Below are positions 35,122 through 44,305 of a stretch of DNA of 64,000 bases, one piece after another (the first letter of the stretch is position 1; each line of letters opens with the position of its first letter). The stretch spans positions 226,486 to 290,485 of the forward strand of contig NZ_FNPV01000004.1 in assembly GCF_900107405.1 (NCBI RefSeq). Reading direction: 5' to 3'. A model generated the notes under the pieces. It searched no databases, was not told the DNA's origin, and saw only the letters and a program-made list of their open reading frames with translations. The DNA is from Tindallia californiensis. GTDB taxonomy: Bacteria > Bacillota > Clostridia > Peptostreptococcales > Tindalliaceae. The position numbers and the translations under genes are program-made.

Positions 35122-35547
35122 ATGAAAAAAGACATTATGGAAATAATGGAATGCATACCCCATAGATATCCCTTTTTACTGATTGATAGTGTGGAAATTA
35201 AAGAGGTAGGAAAACTGGCGGAGGGTTATAAAAATGTGACGATCAACGAACCTTTTTTTCAAGGTCACTTTCCTCAGGAGCCTGTAATGCCAGGAGTGTT
35301 GATTCTTGAAGCTCTTGCGCAGGTTGGCGCTGTACTCCTTTTGAGCGAAGAAGCATTTAAGGGAAAAACGGCATACTTTGCAGGAGTAAATGCAGCTCGT
35401 TTTCGAAGGAAAGTAGTACCGGGAGATATTTTAAAACTGGAAATTGAGATAACGAAAGTAAGGAAGTCATTTGGCGCCGGAAAGGGAATTGCTACTGTTA
35501 ATGGAGAAAAAGCAGCTGAGGCGGAGATTTTATTTGCTATTTCGTAG
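35122..35547 (+). CDS. fabZ: 3-hydroxyacyl-ACP dehydratase
   Basis: 141 residues, ATG with AGGAGGT. Hot-dog fold: [13 protein letters not shown] (catalytic His) and [20 protein letters not shown] (catalytic Glu). It dehydrates 3-hydroxyacyl-ACP and is divergent from the fab operon across a shared regulatory region, so it lacks its usual position inside the operon. No accBCAD genes are nearby. Confidence 0.96.
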   Translation: MKKDIMEIMECIPHRYPFLLIDSVEIKEVGKLAEGYKNVTINEPFFQGHFPQEPVMPGVLILEALAQVGAVLLLSEEAFKGKTAYFAGVNAARFRRKVVPGDILKLEIEITKVRKSFGAGKGIATVNGEKAAEAEILFAIS

Positions 35548-35565
35548 CCATCAGCTGCTACTGTG

Positions 35566-37539
35566 TTAATCTGTTTTTTTCTCTAAACGACAAAAACAAT
35601 CATTATAAGTTGCTTGTTCTCCGTCATCAGAAAGTTGTTGAGAGGTAAGAAGGTTTACCGGTCCGTTTTTGTGCCACCAACCCTGTGTTACCACTAAAAG
35701 GTTTCTGGGGAGCCTTGGATCAAAATCTAGTCGGCAAATCAATTCGCCGGTAGATGAAATAAGGCGAACAGATTCTCCTTTGCTAATGGCGTGGCCTCTT
35801 ATGGTGTCAGGCGAAGTAAACACTGTAGGGATTTCCGAAATATCTTTACGGGAAAAATGTTGGGAATGCATGGAGTGTTTCGCATGAATCGATATAAGTT
35901 GCAAAGGGTAAAGGGGATCACTTTCTTTTAGGGTTGGCAAGTAGCGATTGGTGTCGGGTACGTAAAGATGAAATAACTGATCCTCTGTTTCGAATTTTCG
36001 GCTTTTCCAAGGTATTTCATTTCCTGGAAAAAAATGTCGTTTTCCTATTAGCTCTTTTGGAGTACAGTCCCGTTTGAGGCAGAGCGGAAGAATGCTTTTA
36101 GCAATGTACGTTTCAATGTCAGGATATTTGTCGGTAAAGCTGTTGAGGTTGATTGACTGAGCTAATGCATAAAAGATATCGAATTCATGGCGCACATTGG
36201 GGTGAGCTTCGAGAACTTGCTCCGTATACGTAAAGTAGTTATGCCACATGGATGACATCATAAAATCAGATTCTTCCATGATCTGTGTACAAGGCAGCAC
36301 ATAATCTGCCTTTCTGGCGGTATCGGTCATTCGTAAATCAATGACCACTTTAAATGGTATTGATTCAAAGGCTTTAATTGTTTTTTGAGTATCCGGCAGC
36401 TGAACAAGCGGGTTTGACATGGTGGTAAAGATGCCTTGAATTTCTCCCGGTCGTTCATCCAGCACGTAATCAGCAAAAGTAGGTTGCGGAAACGTAGGGG
36501 AATTACTATTTTTTGAGGATAAGTTCAGCATATACTCTTTGTCAATCCATTGGTTGATATAATGATTTGCATAGTTAACGCCACCACCTTCTACTCCGAT
36601 ATTTCCTGAAAGAGCTCCAAGGGCATTGATTAATCGAAGGTTTCTACAGCCGTAACGGTTGCGTTGGGAGCCGTATCCTAAGTGGATGCTAGCGGGTTTT
36701 GCCTTTCCGTATAACATGGACAATTCAGTTACTTGGTCTGTTGTGAGACCGGTAGCGCTGATCAGTGCTTCTGTTTCAAAGTGCTGAATGGAAGAAAAAA
36801 AACGGTCTGCATGGAGACAATGGTTGTTGGCAAAATCCATATCAAGGAAGCCTTTTTCCAGTAATATTTTAATCATCGCTAAGGCTAGGTGGCCATCACT
36901 TCCAGGCAACAAAGGGTAATGATGAGTGGCTAATGAGACGGTCGAACTATGTGTTGGATCAATAACGATGATAGGAATATTGTTTAGGGAGGCTTTTTTA
37001 AGCATAGGGATCATGTGGGGGCTTGTGTTCATCGGGTTTTTCCCCCAAAGAATAATACATTGGCTATTGAATATATCTAAGGGATGATGACTATAAGCCT
37101 GCCCAAAGTCCAACTGCTGAGCCTTAAGGCCGGCTCCCCAACATAAATTTCCTGTAGAAGTTACCACTCCGCCTAACGCATTAAAAAAAGCGGTGTCGAT
37201 ATTTTTGGCGATGCCACCATGGCCAGCATCCTTATAATGGATAATGCTGTGGGCACCGTTTTTTGTGATAATAGTTTGTAATTGTGAGGATATTTCGTCA
37301 AAAGCCTGTTCCCAAGAAATAGGGTGCCAGCCGGTTGCTGAGTTTTTCATCGGACTGGTAATTCTTTCTGGATCCTTAAAAAAACTGGCTGACAGATAGC
37401 CTTTTTGGCATAAAAAACCCTTGGTAATAGGATCTTTTGGATCTCCCTTGATAACTAGGGAACCATCTTTACGGACGTTGACATCAATGCTGCAGATATC
37501 CCAACAATCCAAGCTACAAGCGCTTTTATATGTTTCCAT
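35566..37539 (-). CDS. Molybdopterin-containing oxidoreductase (DMSO reductase superfamily)
   Basis: 657 residues from ATG at 37539, selected by AAAAGGA upstream; the longer frame reaching 37683 overlaps tpx. An N-terminal [4Fe-4S] domain: C-x3-C-x3-C (SACSLDCWDIC) plus a fourth Cys in GFLCQKG. The molybdopterin domains follow; the likely metal ligand is the Cys in TGNLCWGAG (about residue 146), and WGKNPMNTS, VVIDLRMTDTARKADYVLP and QLISIHAKHSMHSQHF are family segments. No signal peptide, no FeS or membrane partner gene adjacent, so the electron partner and substrate are unknown. It resembles the stand-alone 'molybdopterin oxidoreductase' group of anaerobes. Confidence 0.88.
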   Translation of the reverse strand: METYKSACSLDCWDICSIDVNVRKDGSLVIKGDPKDPITKGFLCQKGYLSASFFKDPERITSPMKNSATGWHPISWEQAFDEISSQLQTIITKNGAHSIIHYKDAGHGGIAKNIDTAFFNALGGVVTSTGNLCWGAGLKAQQLDFGQAYSHHPLDIFNSQCIILWGKNPMNTSPHMIPMLKKASLNNIPIIVIDPTHSSTVSLATHHYPLLPGSDGHLALAMIKILLEKGFLDMDFANNHCLHADRFFSSIQHFETEALISATGLTTDQVTELSMLYGKAKPASIHLGYGSQRNRYGCRNLRLINALGALSGNIGVEGGGVNYANHYINQWIDKEYMLNLSSKNSNSPTFPQPTFADYVLDERPGEIQGIFTTMSNPLVQLPDTQKTIKAFESIPFKVVIDLRMTDTARKADYVLPCTQIMEESDFMMSSMWHNYFTYTEQVLEAHPNVRHEFDIFYALAQSINLNSFTDKYPDIETYIAKSILPLCLKRDCTPKELIGKRHFFPGNEIPWKSRKFETEDQLFHLYVPDTNRYLPTLKESDPLYPLQLISIHAKHSMHSQHFSRKDISEIPTVFTSPDTIRGHAISKGESVRLISSTGELICRLDFDPRLPRNLLVVTQGWWHKNGPVNLLTSQQLSDDGEQATYNDCFCRLEKKTD

Positions 37540-37655
37540 GAACACCATCCTTTTGGACTTTAATGATAAAGTGCGAGTGTCTAGGGTATACACCTTTATA
37601 GTTATATCATAAATCAATTTTATGGAAACAACAATAAAAATAAGGAGTGAAAAAA

Positions 37656-38165
37656 ATGGAAAAAAGAAAAGGTATTGTAACAATGAAGGGTAACCCTGTT
37701 ACCTTAGTGGGCAATCCATTGCATAAGGGGCAGGTGGCGCCTGATTTTACAGCGCTCAACTTAGATTTGTCATCCTTTACCCTCAGTGAAAATATTGGTA
37801 AAAAAATCGTTATTAGTGTCGCTCCATCCCTCGATACAGAGATTTGCAATTTACAAACAATTTATTTTAATGAAGAAGCGGCTAAATTGGAAAACACATT
37901 ATTACTCAGCATCAGCATGGATTTGCCTTTTGCTCTTAAACGCTATTGTGCTGCAAAAGGAATTGATAACGCATTAGTGCTTTCGGATCATAGAGATGCT
38001 GATTTTGGTCTTAAATATGGCTTTTTGATGGAAGAATTTCGCCTATTAGCCAGAGGCATTGTGATTATTGATGAAAAAGGGGTGCTGCAATATGGACAGA
38101 TGGTACCAGAAATTGCTCAGGAGCCTGACTATGATGAAGCTTTGTCTTTCTTGAAGCAAATGTGA
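37656..38165 (+). CDS. tpx: Thiol peroxidase (Tpx-like peroxiredoxin)
   Basis: 169 residues from ATG at 37656 with AAGGAG. Atypical 2-Cys peroxiredoxin: VTLVGNPLHKGQVAPDF, then SVAPSLDTEICNLQT where the peroxidatic Cys is conserved although the usual T-x-V-C is T-E-I-C. The resolving Cys lies in RYCAAKGIDN, a known Tpx position. It is divergent from the molybdopterin enzyme. Confidence 0.9.
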   Translation: MEKRKGIVTMKGNPVTLVGNPLHKGQVAPDFTALNLDLSSFTLSENIGKKIVISVAPSLDTEICNLQTIYFNEEAAKLENTLLLSISMDLPFALKRYCAAKGIDNALVLSDHRDADFGLKYGFLMEEFRLLARGIVIIDEKGVLQYGQMVPEIAQEPDYDEALSFLKQM

Positions 38166-38245
38166 AGGAAATCGGAGGGAAAACAAAACCGTAAAACCTT
38201 TATTTGCTTGCAAAGAGTAGATGATTGAAAGGGAATGGTGTTAGA

Positions 38246-40204
38246 ATGAAAAATGTGGAGGAAATTTATCGTCTTAGCGAAAAAAAAGATCAAAATAAGA
38301 TGAAAGAATATATCAAGCGATCTCATGCCAGAAGTTTTCGCTATGGGGTTGAAATGGGAAGAATTTTCAGCTCGAAAATTCTTCGTGGCGAAGAGCTACA
38401 TGATAAATTACAAGAAAATCACGAACTCATTCAAACAACCCGTCCCTTTATTGAACAACTCTGTGATTTTGTAAAAGGATCCGGTTTTTTTGCTATTTTA
38501 ACAGATTGGGAAGGATGTATTCTGGATATTCGTGGGGATGAAAAGGTTCTCAAAGAAGCAGAGCGTCTACAAATGATTTGTGGTGCCTATATGCACGAAA
38601 AACATATAGGCACCAATGCCATGGGGACGGCTTTGGTAGAGGAATCTCCAGTACAGGTAGACGGTGATGAGCATTATGTTACGGCTTATCATCGGTGGAC
38701 CTGTTCGGCGGCACCCATTAGAAATCCGAAGGGAAAAATAATCGGAACTTTGGATCTTACCGGCTGTTCACATTTGGTCAATTCTCACACCTTAGGAATG
38801 GTGGTGGCAGCTGTTAATGCCATTGAACATATGTTGAATATTCGTGAATCAAATCAAAAACTAGAATTAGCTAAAAAAGCAATTTCCACGATCATTGATT
38901 CAATTACCTTCGGCATTTTTACGGTAGGACCGAAGGGTTATATAAAAACACTGAATACTGCAGCGATCCAAATGCTGGGCTATGATACGGATGAAACCCG
39001 TGGGATGCATATATCGCAATTGGTAGAAAACTGGGATATCATTCAGCAAAACCTCGATAGAGGAGTGGAATATGTTGAAGATGAGCTGAATATTTTTGGA
39101 AAAACAAAAAGGATACACTGCTCCTTTACGACCTATCCGATTTCCTCTAAAGAGAAGAGTTTTAGAGGCGTTGTATGCCTTATAAGAGAAGTTAAGAAAG
39201 CGAGAAAAATCGCTCATAAAATCATGGGAAATAGAGCGGTGTATACCTTTGATAAAATAATTGGACGCAACAAAAAATTTCTGGACATTATTGATTACGC
39301 AAGAAAAGCGGCAGATAGCACATCCACAGTAATGATAACCGGAGAGAGCGGAGTTGGAAAAGAAGTGTTTGCTCAAGCCATTCATAATGCAGGCAAACGA
39401 AGAGATGAAGCTTTTGTTGCCATTAATTGCGGTGCATTGCCAAGAACACTAATCGAATCAGAGTTGTTTGGGTATGAAGAAGGAGCTTTTACGGGAGCTA
39501 AAAGAGGTGGACAGCCAGGGAAGTTTGAATGGGCAGATGGAGGAACATTGTTTTTAGATGAAATTGGCGAAATGCCCTACGACATGCAAACAAATCTTTT
39601 GAGAGTTTTAGAAACGGGTAAGCTCTTTCGGGTTGGCGGAAATAAAGAATTAGATGTTGATGTACGCATTATTGCGGCAACGAATAAAAACCTGAAACAA
39701 GAAGTTGAAAAAGGTAACTTTAGAAGAGATTTATACTACCGTCTTAATGTAGTGCCACTAGATATTATACCGCTAAGAGAAAGAAAAGATGACATTAGTT
39801 TACTGGTAGACTATTTTATTGCTGTTAAATCGACAAAATTAGGAAAAACTCCTGTGTTTCTTACTTGGGATCAACTTGATCGGTTGATGAATTATTCTTG
39901 GCCGGGAAATATAAGGGAATTAGAAAATGCAGTGGAGCAAATTATCAATTTGAATACCTGTCATTTGTGGGAAACAGAAAAAACGACAGGAATAATGGCA
40001 GAAGATGATCTTCAGTCGGATATTCAAGAAAATGTTTCGCAGATTGCTTCTTTAGAAGAAATGGAAAAGCAGCATATCGAAAAAGCATATCATTTTTTTA
40101 ATGGGAATGTGTCATTAACATCGCAAGCATTAGGAATAGGGAGAAATACATTTTATCGGAAAGTAAAAAAATACGCCATCGACTGTTCTAAAAAGGAACA
40201 GTGA
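38246..40204 (+). CDS. Sigma-54-dependent transcriptional activator (GAF-PAS-AAA-Fis)
   Basis: 652 residues from ATG at 38246. N-terminal GAF-like sensing domain (~55-205; KGSGFFAILTDWEGCILDI), PAS (~215-300; DSITFGIFTVGPKGYIKTLN), AAA+ domain with Walker A GESGVGKE (~366), the sigma-54 contact GAFTGA (~413) and FLDEIGEMP. A C-terminal Fis-type HTH (~620-645) contains GNVSLTSQALGIGRNTFYRK. Architecture as in AcoR. The probable target is aor just downstream: three dyads matching a Fis-type site, the first within the 3' end of this gene, precede a -24/-12 promoter. The ligand is unknown, perhaps an aldehyde or related compound. Confidence 0.93.
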   Translation: MKNVEEIYRLSEKKDQNKMKEYIKRSHARSFRYGVEMGRIFSSKILRGEELHDKLQENHELIQTTRPFIEQLCDFVKGSGFFAILTDWEGCILDIRGDEKVLKEAERLQMICGAYMHEKHIGTNAMGTALVEESPVQVDGDEHYVTAYHRWTCSAAPIRNPKGKIIGTLDLTGCSHLVNSHTLGMVVAAVNAIEHMLNIRESNQKLELAKKAISTIIDSITFGIFTVGPKGYIKTLNTAAIQMLGYDTDETRGMHISQLVENWDIIQQNLDRGVEYVEDELNIFGKTKRIHCSFTTYPISSKEKSFRGVVCLIREVKKARKIAHKIMGNRAVYTFDKIIGRNKKFLDIIDYARKAADSTSTVMITGESGVGKEVFAQAIHNAGKRRDEAFVAINCGALPRTLIESELFGYEEGAFTGAKRGGQPGKFEWADGGTLFLDEIGEMPYDMQTNLLRVLETGKLFRVGGNKELDVDVRIIAATNKNLKQEVEKGNFRRDLYYRLNVVPLDIIPLRERKDDISLLVDYFIAVKSTKLGKTPVFLTWDQLDRLMNYSWPGNIRELENAVEQIINLNTCHLWETEKTTGIMAEDDLQSDIQENVSQIASLEEMEKQHIEKAYHFFNGNVSLTSQALGIGRNTFYRKVKKYAIDCSKKEQ

Positions 40205-40251
40205 TCTAAAAAGGAACACCTATTTCTGGAAAAATGTTCTGAAAAAGGACA
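40184..40251 (+). promoter_or_regulatory. Three upstream activator sites for the sigma-54 activator
   Basis: Three copies of TGTTC-N7-GAACA: 40184-40200 (perfect, overlapping the activator stop), 40202-40218 (TGATC-N7-GAACA) and 40235-40251 (TGTTC-N7-GGACA). They lie about 130-200 bp upstream of the -24 element, a usual distance for an activator that loops to the promoter. Confidence 0.75.
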
Positions 40252-40379
40252 TACCAGAAAAACAGGAAAGTAAGCGACGATATGTATGGAATATTTAGAA
40301 AAAATAATAAAGTGTATTCCTGAGATATGGCAACGCTTCTGACATTCTCATCGATAACTAAAATGAATCTGACGATAAA

Positions 40380-40396
40380 TGGCATGCTACTTGCAT
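40380..40396 (+). promoter_or_regulatory. Sigma-54 (-24/-12) promoter of aor
   Basis: TGGCATG-CTAC-TTGCAT: GG at 40381-40382 and GC at 40393-40394 with exact spacing, one base from the TGGCACG-N4-TTGCW consensus. It is about 65 bp upstream of the aor ATG. Confidence 0.88.
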
Positions 40397-40461
40397 TATA
40401 TAATAGAGCAAGGAATGGTCGCTGATTTCAAATGATAGAAACTGTGTAAAGGAGGAAAAAT

Positions 40462-42258
40462 ATGTACGGGTATACAGGTGAAATTTTAAGAATCAATTTA
40501 TCTACAGGGGATGTTAAAAAAGAAGCTTTGGATAAGGAATTGGCAAAGCTATACGTTGGTGGACGAGGATTGGCGGAAAAAATGTTTTCAAACGAGGTAG
40601 ATGCCAAGGTGGATGCCCTTAGTTCGGAAAACAAATTATTTTTTGCAACTGGTCCTTTGAGTGGAACGCCTACTCCTACTGGTGGACGTTATATGGCCAT
40701 TACAAAATCGCCATTAACAGGAACCATTGCCTCTTCTAACTCAGGTGGAAGATGGGGTGCTGAACTGAAATTTGCCGGTTACGATATGATCGTACTGGAA
40801 GGAAAAGCAGAGAAACCTGTCTATATTAGTATCAACGATGATAAGGTTGAAATCAAAGATGCATCCCATTTATGGGGTAAAATGACGAGTGAAACAACAA
40901 AAATGTTATTGGAAGCAGAAGGAGAAAAAGTAAAGGTTCTTAATATCGGTCCTGGTGGAGAAAAACTTTCTAAAATTGCGGCGATTATGAACGACTATGA
41001 TCGTGCTGCCGGCCGTTCTGGTGTTGGAGCTGTGATGGGTTCTAAAAATCTTAAAGCAATCACGGTAAAGGGTTCTGGAAAACCGGAAGTTGCTGATAAA
41101 GATAAGCTCAAAGAAGTGGTGAAGCGCTCCAATGCACAAATCCGAGAAAATGGCGTAACAGGTACTGGTTTACCGACTTACGGAACGGCTGTTCTTGTTA
41201 ATATTATTAATGAAAACGGAGTATTTCCTACAAACAACTTCCAACAAGCCACCTTTGACAAGGCTGAGGAGATAAGTGGCGAAACCCTGGCGGAAAAATA
41301 TCTGATAAAAAATACCGGATGTTACGGATGTCCTATTGCCTGTGGCAGGCATTGTGAAGTAGAGGATGGTATTGAAAGCGGGGGGCCTGAATATGAAACT
41401 ATTTGGGGTTACGGGGCTGATTGTGGAGTATCCGATATGAAATCGATTATCAAAGCGAATTATTGGTGTAATGAGGTAGGTTTGGATACGATTTCAACTT
41501 CTTGTACGATTGCAGCAGCAATGGAGTTATACCAAAAAGGACTGATTAAAGAGGAAGAACTGGATGGATTATCGCTAGAGTTTGGAAACAGCGAAGCGGT
41601 TATTGAGTGGACAAAGCGAATGGGTATGAGAGAAGGTTTAGGCGATAAAATGGCAGAAGGTTCCTATCGACTGGGTGAGATGTATGGTGCTCCGGAATTG
41701 TCCATGAGTGTGAAAAAACAGGAGCTGCCAGCTTATGATCCTCGTGCTATCCAGGGGCAGGGATTAGCCTATGCTACTTCTAACCGAGGTGGATGTCATG
41801 TGCGTGCATATTTAATTTCGCCTGAAATTCTGGCATTACCAGAAAAACTCGATCGATTTGATGCGGCGGGTAAACCGGAATGGGTAAAAATATTCCAAGA
41901 CCTGACAGCTGCAATTGACTCCAGTGGTCTCTGTCTATTTACCTCTTTTGCAATGACGGCAGATGATTATGCGGATATGCTTACAGCCGTAACGGGAATC
42001 GAGTATACAGCAGAATCCTTGCTTCAGGCGGGTGAGAGAATCTGGAATATGGAAAAAGTGTTTAATATGAATTCTGGCATCACTCCGGAAGAGGATACAT
42101 TGCCACCAAGATTGCTCAACGAAGAAATTAAAGAAGGTCCATCAAAAGGAGAAAGATCTTTATTAGCTGAAATGTTGCCGGCATATTATGAAGTAAGAGG
42201 TTGGGATGCAAAAGGTGCGCCGACAGCGGGCAAGTTGAAAGAACTGAGCATTGAATAA
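40462..42258 (+). CDS. aor: Aldehyde:ferredoxin oxidoreductase (tungsten-type)
   Basis: 598 residues, ATG with AAAGGAGG. It oxidises aldehydes to acids with ferredoxin, or works in reverse, using a tungsten bis-pterin and one [4Fe-4S] cluster. Marks: TGPLSGTPTPTGGRY, SNSGGRWGAELKFAGYD; the cluster cysteines C287-x2-C290-x3-C294 in CYGCPIACGRHC; and the last ligand near residue 491 in DSSGLC. Expressed from a sigma-54 promoter controlled by the activator upstream. A MoaD-like gene follows, which suits pterin synthesis. Confidence 0.96.
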   Translation: MYGYTGEILRINLSTGDVKKEALDKELAKLYVGGRGLAEKMFSNEVDAKVDALSSENKLFFATGPLSGTPTPTGGRYMAITKSPLTGTIASSNSGGRWGAELKFAGYDMIVLEGKAEKPVYISINDDKVEIKDASHLWGKMTSETTKMLLEAEGEKVKVLNIGPGGEKLSKIAAIMNDYDRAAGRSGVGAVMGSKNLKAITVKGSGKPEVADKDKLKEVVKRSNAQIRENGVTGTGLPTYGTAVLVNIINENGVFPTNNFQQATFDKAEEISGETLAEKYLIKNTGCYGCPIACGRHCEVEDGIESGGPEYETIWGYGADCGVSDMKSIIKANYWCNEVGLDTISTSCTIAAAMELYQKGLIKEEELDGLSLEFGNSEAVIEWTKRMGMREGLGDKMAEGSYRLGEMYGAPELSMSVKKQELPAYDPRAIQGQGLAYATSNRGGCHVRAYLISPEILALPEKLDRFDAAGKPEWVKIFQDLTAAIDSSGLCLFTSFAMTADDYADMLTAVTGIEYTAESLLQAGERIWNMEKVFNMNSGITPEEDTLPPRLLNEEIKEGPSKGERSLLAEMLPAYYEVRGWDAKGAPTAGKLKELSIE

Positions 42259-42290
42259 ACAGATTAAGAGAAAATCATGGCTTTAAGAAG

Positions 42291-42320
42291 AGAAGAGCTT
42301 CTGATCTGGAGGCTCTTCTT
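42291..42320 (+). terminator. Possible terminator after aor
   Basis: AGAAGAGC, 13-base loop, GCTCTTCT; the T-run is short, so this is tentative. Confidence 0.45.
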
Positions 42321-42449
42321 TCAATATGAATGAAGTGATAAAGCGATCCTTTTGATGATATAGAAGAGTTGCAAAAAATGTTTTAGATCAAGGAAATGGG
42401 TAAAAGAAGGATAGAAACAGAAGAATAGTTTTCAGAAAGGAAGGTTAAA

Positions 42450-42674
42450 ATGCTCATTAAAGTTAGGCTTTTTGCCACTCTTCGCGAAGGAAGAGGAAAA
42501 GAGGTAGAACTTAAGCCTGAAGGAGAAATTACAGGAAAAGAATTACTTGAGACTTTAGAGATTGATGAAGAGGATGTAGCGATTTATCTTGTTAATGGAA
42601 GAGATGGAAAGATGGATGCAAAGATAAAAAATGGTGAGGTGATTTCAATTTTCCCGCCAGTAGGTGGAGGGTGA
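42450..42674 (+). CDS. MoaD/ThiS-family sulfur carrier protein
   Basis: 74 residues, ATG with AAGGAAGG. Ubiquitin-like fold ending in the required Gly-Gly (SIFPPVGGG), preceded by KVRLFATLREGRGKEVEL; the C-terminal glycine is adenylated and thiocarboxylated to supply sulfur. Next to aor it most likely serves molybdopterin/tungstopterin synthesis as a MoaD homologue, as seen in many aor loci. It has its own terminator. Confidence 0.88.
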   Translation: MLIKVRLFATLREGRGKEVELKPEGEITGKELLETLEIDEEDVAIYLVNGRDGKMDAKIKNGEVISIFPPVGGG

Positions 42675-42698
42675 AGGGTGGTATTTTCACCCTCTTTT
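42667..42698 (+). terminator. Terminator after MoaD-like gene
   Basis: GAGGGTGAA, 10-base loop, TTCACCCTC then TTTTC; the stem begins at the very end of the coding sequence. Confidence 0.8.
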
Positions 42699-42734
42699 CG
42701 TTAAAATAGATAAGAAACACTTGGAGGGAAAAAA

Positions 42735-43649
42735 ATGCTGAAAGAAAAAATCATCAATCGAAAATCGGGGATTTTATTGTATGGACTGACACCACCTAAA
42801 AATAATCAACCGGAAAACAAATTGTTTGAAATATCAAAACGCCAGATAGATCGAATTGAAAAAATGGATATTGATGGATTGATTCTTTATGATATTCAAG
42901 ATGAGCAGGAAAGGTGTTTGGAAGAAAGACCATTTCCATATATGAAAACAGTAGATCCGGAAAGCTACAGCGATAAATACTTACAAGCATTAAAAATGCC
43001 CAAAATTGTTTACAAATGTGTTGGAAAACATTCGGTAGAGGATTTGGAAAGATGGGTAAACAATGAAAATGAAGAAACACGCATATCTGTTTTTGTCGGT
43101 GCGGCTACTGGGAAGCAGCCTGTTTCTATTCATTTGGCAGAAGCTTATGAAATGGCAAGAGCCAAGGGGGCGAACTTTTTGTTAGGGGGAGTTGCAATTC
43201 CGGAAAGGCACATTAACAAGAAAAATGAACATTCAAGAGTGATTGACAAAGAAGATAAAGGATGTTGTTTTTTTGTTTCTCAAGCCGTATATAATATTGA
43301 AGCTTCAAAAAATTTTTTGTCGGACTATTATTATCGTTGCTTAGAAGAAGAAAAAAGTATGTCGCCTATGATTTTTACATTAACGCCTTGTGGTTCGGTC
43401 AAAACATTGAAATTTATGAAATGGCTTGGTGTTAGCATACCTGGTTGGATGGAAAATGATTTGATTTATTCTCAAGATACGTTGAATCAATCTTTGCAAT
43501 TGTCAAAGAACGTGTTTGAAGAATTGTTAGAATTTGCGGCAAAGAAAAACATACCTATTGGATGCAATATTGAAAGTGTTTCCATAAAGAAAGAAGAAAT
43601 TGATGCATCCATTACATTGTTAGAAGATGTGCGCAAATTAATGGGGTGA
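42735..43649 (+). CDS. Methylenetetrahydrofolate reductase-like TIM-barrel protein
   Basis: 304 residues, ATG with GGAGGG. It has features of the MTHFR/FAD TIM-barrel family: YGLTPPKNNQPEN at the N-terminus, RISVFVGAATGKQPVSIHLAEAY, and especially LGGVAIPERH (about 154-163), which corresponds to the conserved GG(I/V)AIPERH motif. It lacks obvious partner genes of the Wood-Ljungdahl pathway nearby, and its overall sequence is divergent, so the folate role is inferred. It is followed 12 bp later by a metallophosphoesterase, suggesting co-transcription. Confidence 0.65.
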   Translation: MLKEKIINRKSGILLYGLTPPKNNQPENKLFEISKRQIDRIEKMDIDGLILYDIQDEQERCLEERPFPYMKTVDPESYSDKYLQALKMPKIVYKCVGKHSVEDLERWVNNENEETRISVFVGAATGKQPVSIHLAEAYEMARAKGANFLLGGVAIPERHINKKNEHSRVIDKEDKGCCFFVSQAVYNIEASKNFLSDYYYRCLEEEKSMSPMIFTLTPCGSVKTLKFMKWLGVSIPGWMENDLIYSQDTLNQSLQLSKNVFEELLEFAAKKNIPIGCNIESVSIKKEEIDASITLLEDVRKLMG

Positions 43650-43661
43650 GAGGGATCTTTT

Positions 43662-44288
43662 ATGGGAAAATTTGTTAGTGAATCGAAAGCGTTTATTTGC
43701 GGGTTAGCGCATCAGCCTTATGTTCCTGGAGCATTGAGGAGGAGCGAGGGTCCCTTTATCCTTCATATCAGTGACACACCGGTGCAAATATATGAATTTG
43801 TGTTTAAGGTAATAAAGGCCATAAAACCAGCTGTCATTATTCATACTGGAGATTTAGCAGACAATTATAAAATTGAAAATAGAAAGGAACAAATACCACA
43901 TTATAAAAGAGCTGTGAAATACTTTATGGAAACATTGAAAATAGCAGCTGAAGAAGCAGAAATAATAGTGACCTTAGGGAATCATGACCTTGAAAACATC
44001 ATCGGTGAGTGCGAAAAAATTTCCGTTGATCCAGAGCAGCCAGTAGTATTATTCAACAAAAAGTTTTTTCTTCACCACGAAATGTGTATAGAAGGTAAAG
44101 AAAAAGGTTATTACTGCTTTGGTCATCAGTATGAGCCAGAACATCAAACCATCAATGGTGTAGTTTATTTAAATGGATTGCTAAATATAAATGTAATAGA
44201 TGTCAACAAATGGGAAACCTATCATCTTAAGTATCCGATTGGAACCAATGAATACCGGAAAATGACTCATCGGCGAACAGGACTATAG
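43662..44288 (+). CDS. Calcineurin-like metallophosphoesterase
   Basis: 208 residues, ATG with GAGAGGGA upstream. The metallophosphoesterase motifs are LHISDTPVQ (D-x-H replaced by a shifted S-D-T), AVIIHTGDLADNY (GD), IVTLGNHDLEN (GNHD) and CFGHQYEPE (GH). The first motif is degenerate, so one metal site may differ from the norm. It follows the MTHFR-like gene and precedes an unrecognised gene. Substrate unknown. Confidence 0.78.
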   Translation: MGKFVSESKAFICGLAHQPYVPGALRRSEGPFILHISDTPVQIYEFVFKVIKAIKPAVIIHTGDLADNYKIENRKEQIPHYKRAVKYFMETLKIAAEEAEIIVTLGNHDLENIIGECEKISVDPEQPVVLFNKKFFLHHEMCIEGKEKGYYCFGHQYEPEHQTINGVVYLNGLLNINVIDVNKWETYHLKYPIGTNEYRKMTHRRTGL

Positions 44289-44305
44289 AAAAATGGAGGG
44301 ATGAA

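Noticed and set aside
37540-37683. N-terminal hydrophobic extension of the molybdopterin oxidoreductase that would look like a signal or membrane anchor
   Set aside because: It runs through the intergenic region and overlaps the divergent tpx start; the ATG at 37539 has the ribosome site.
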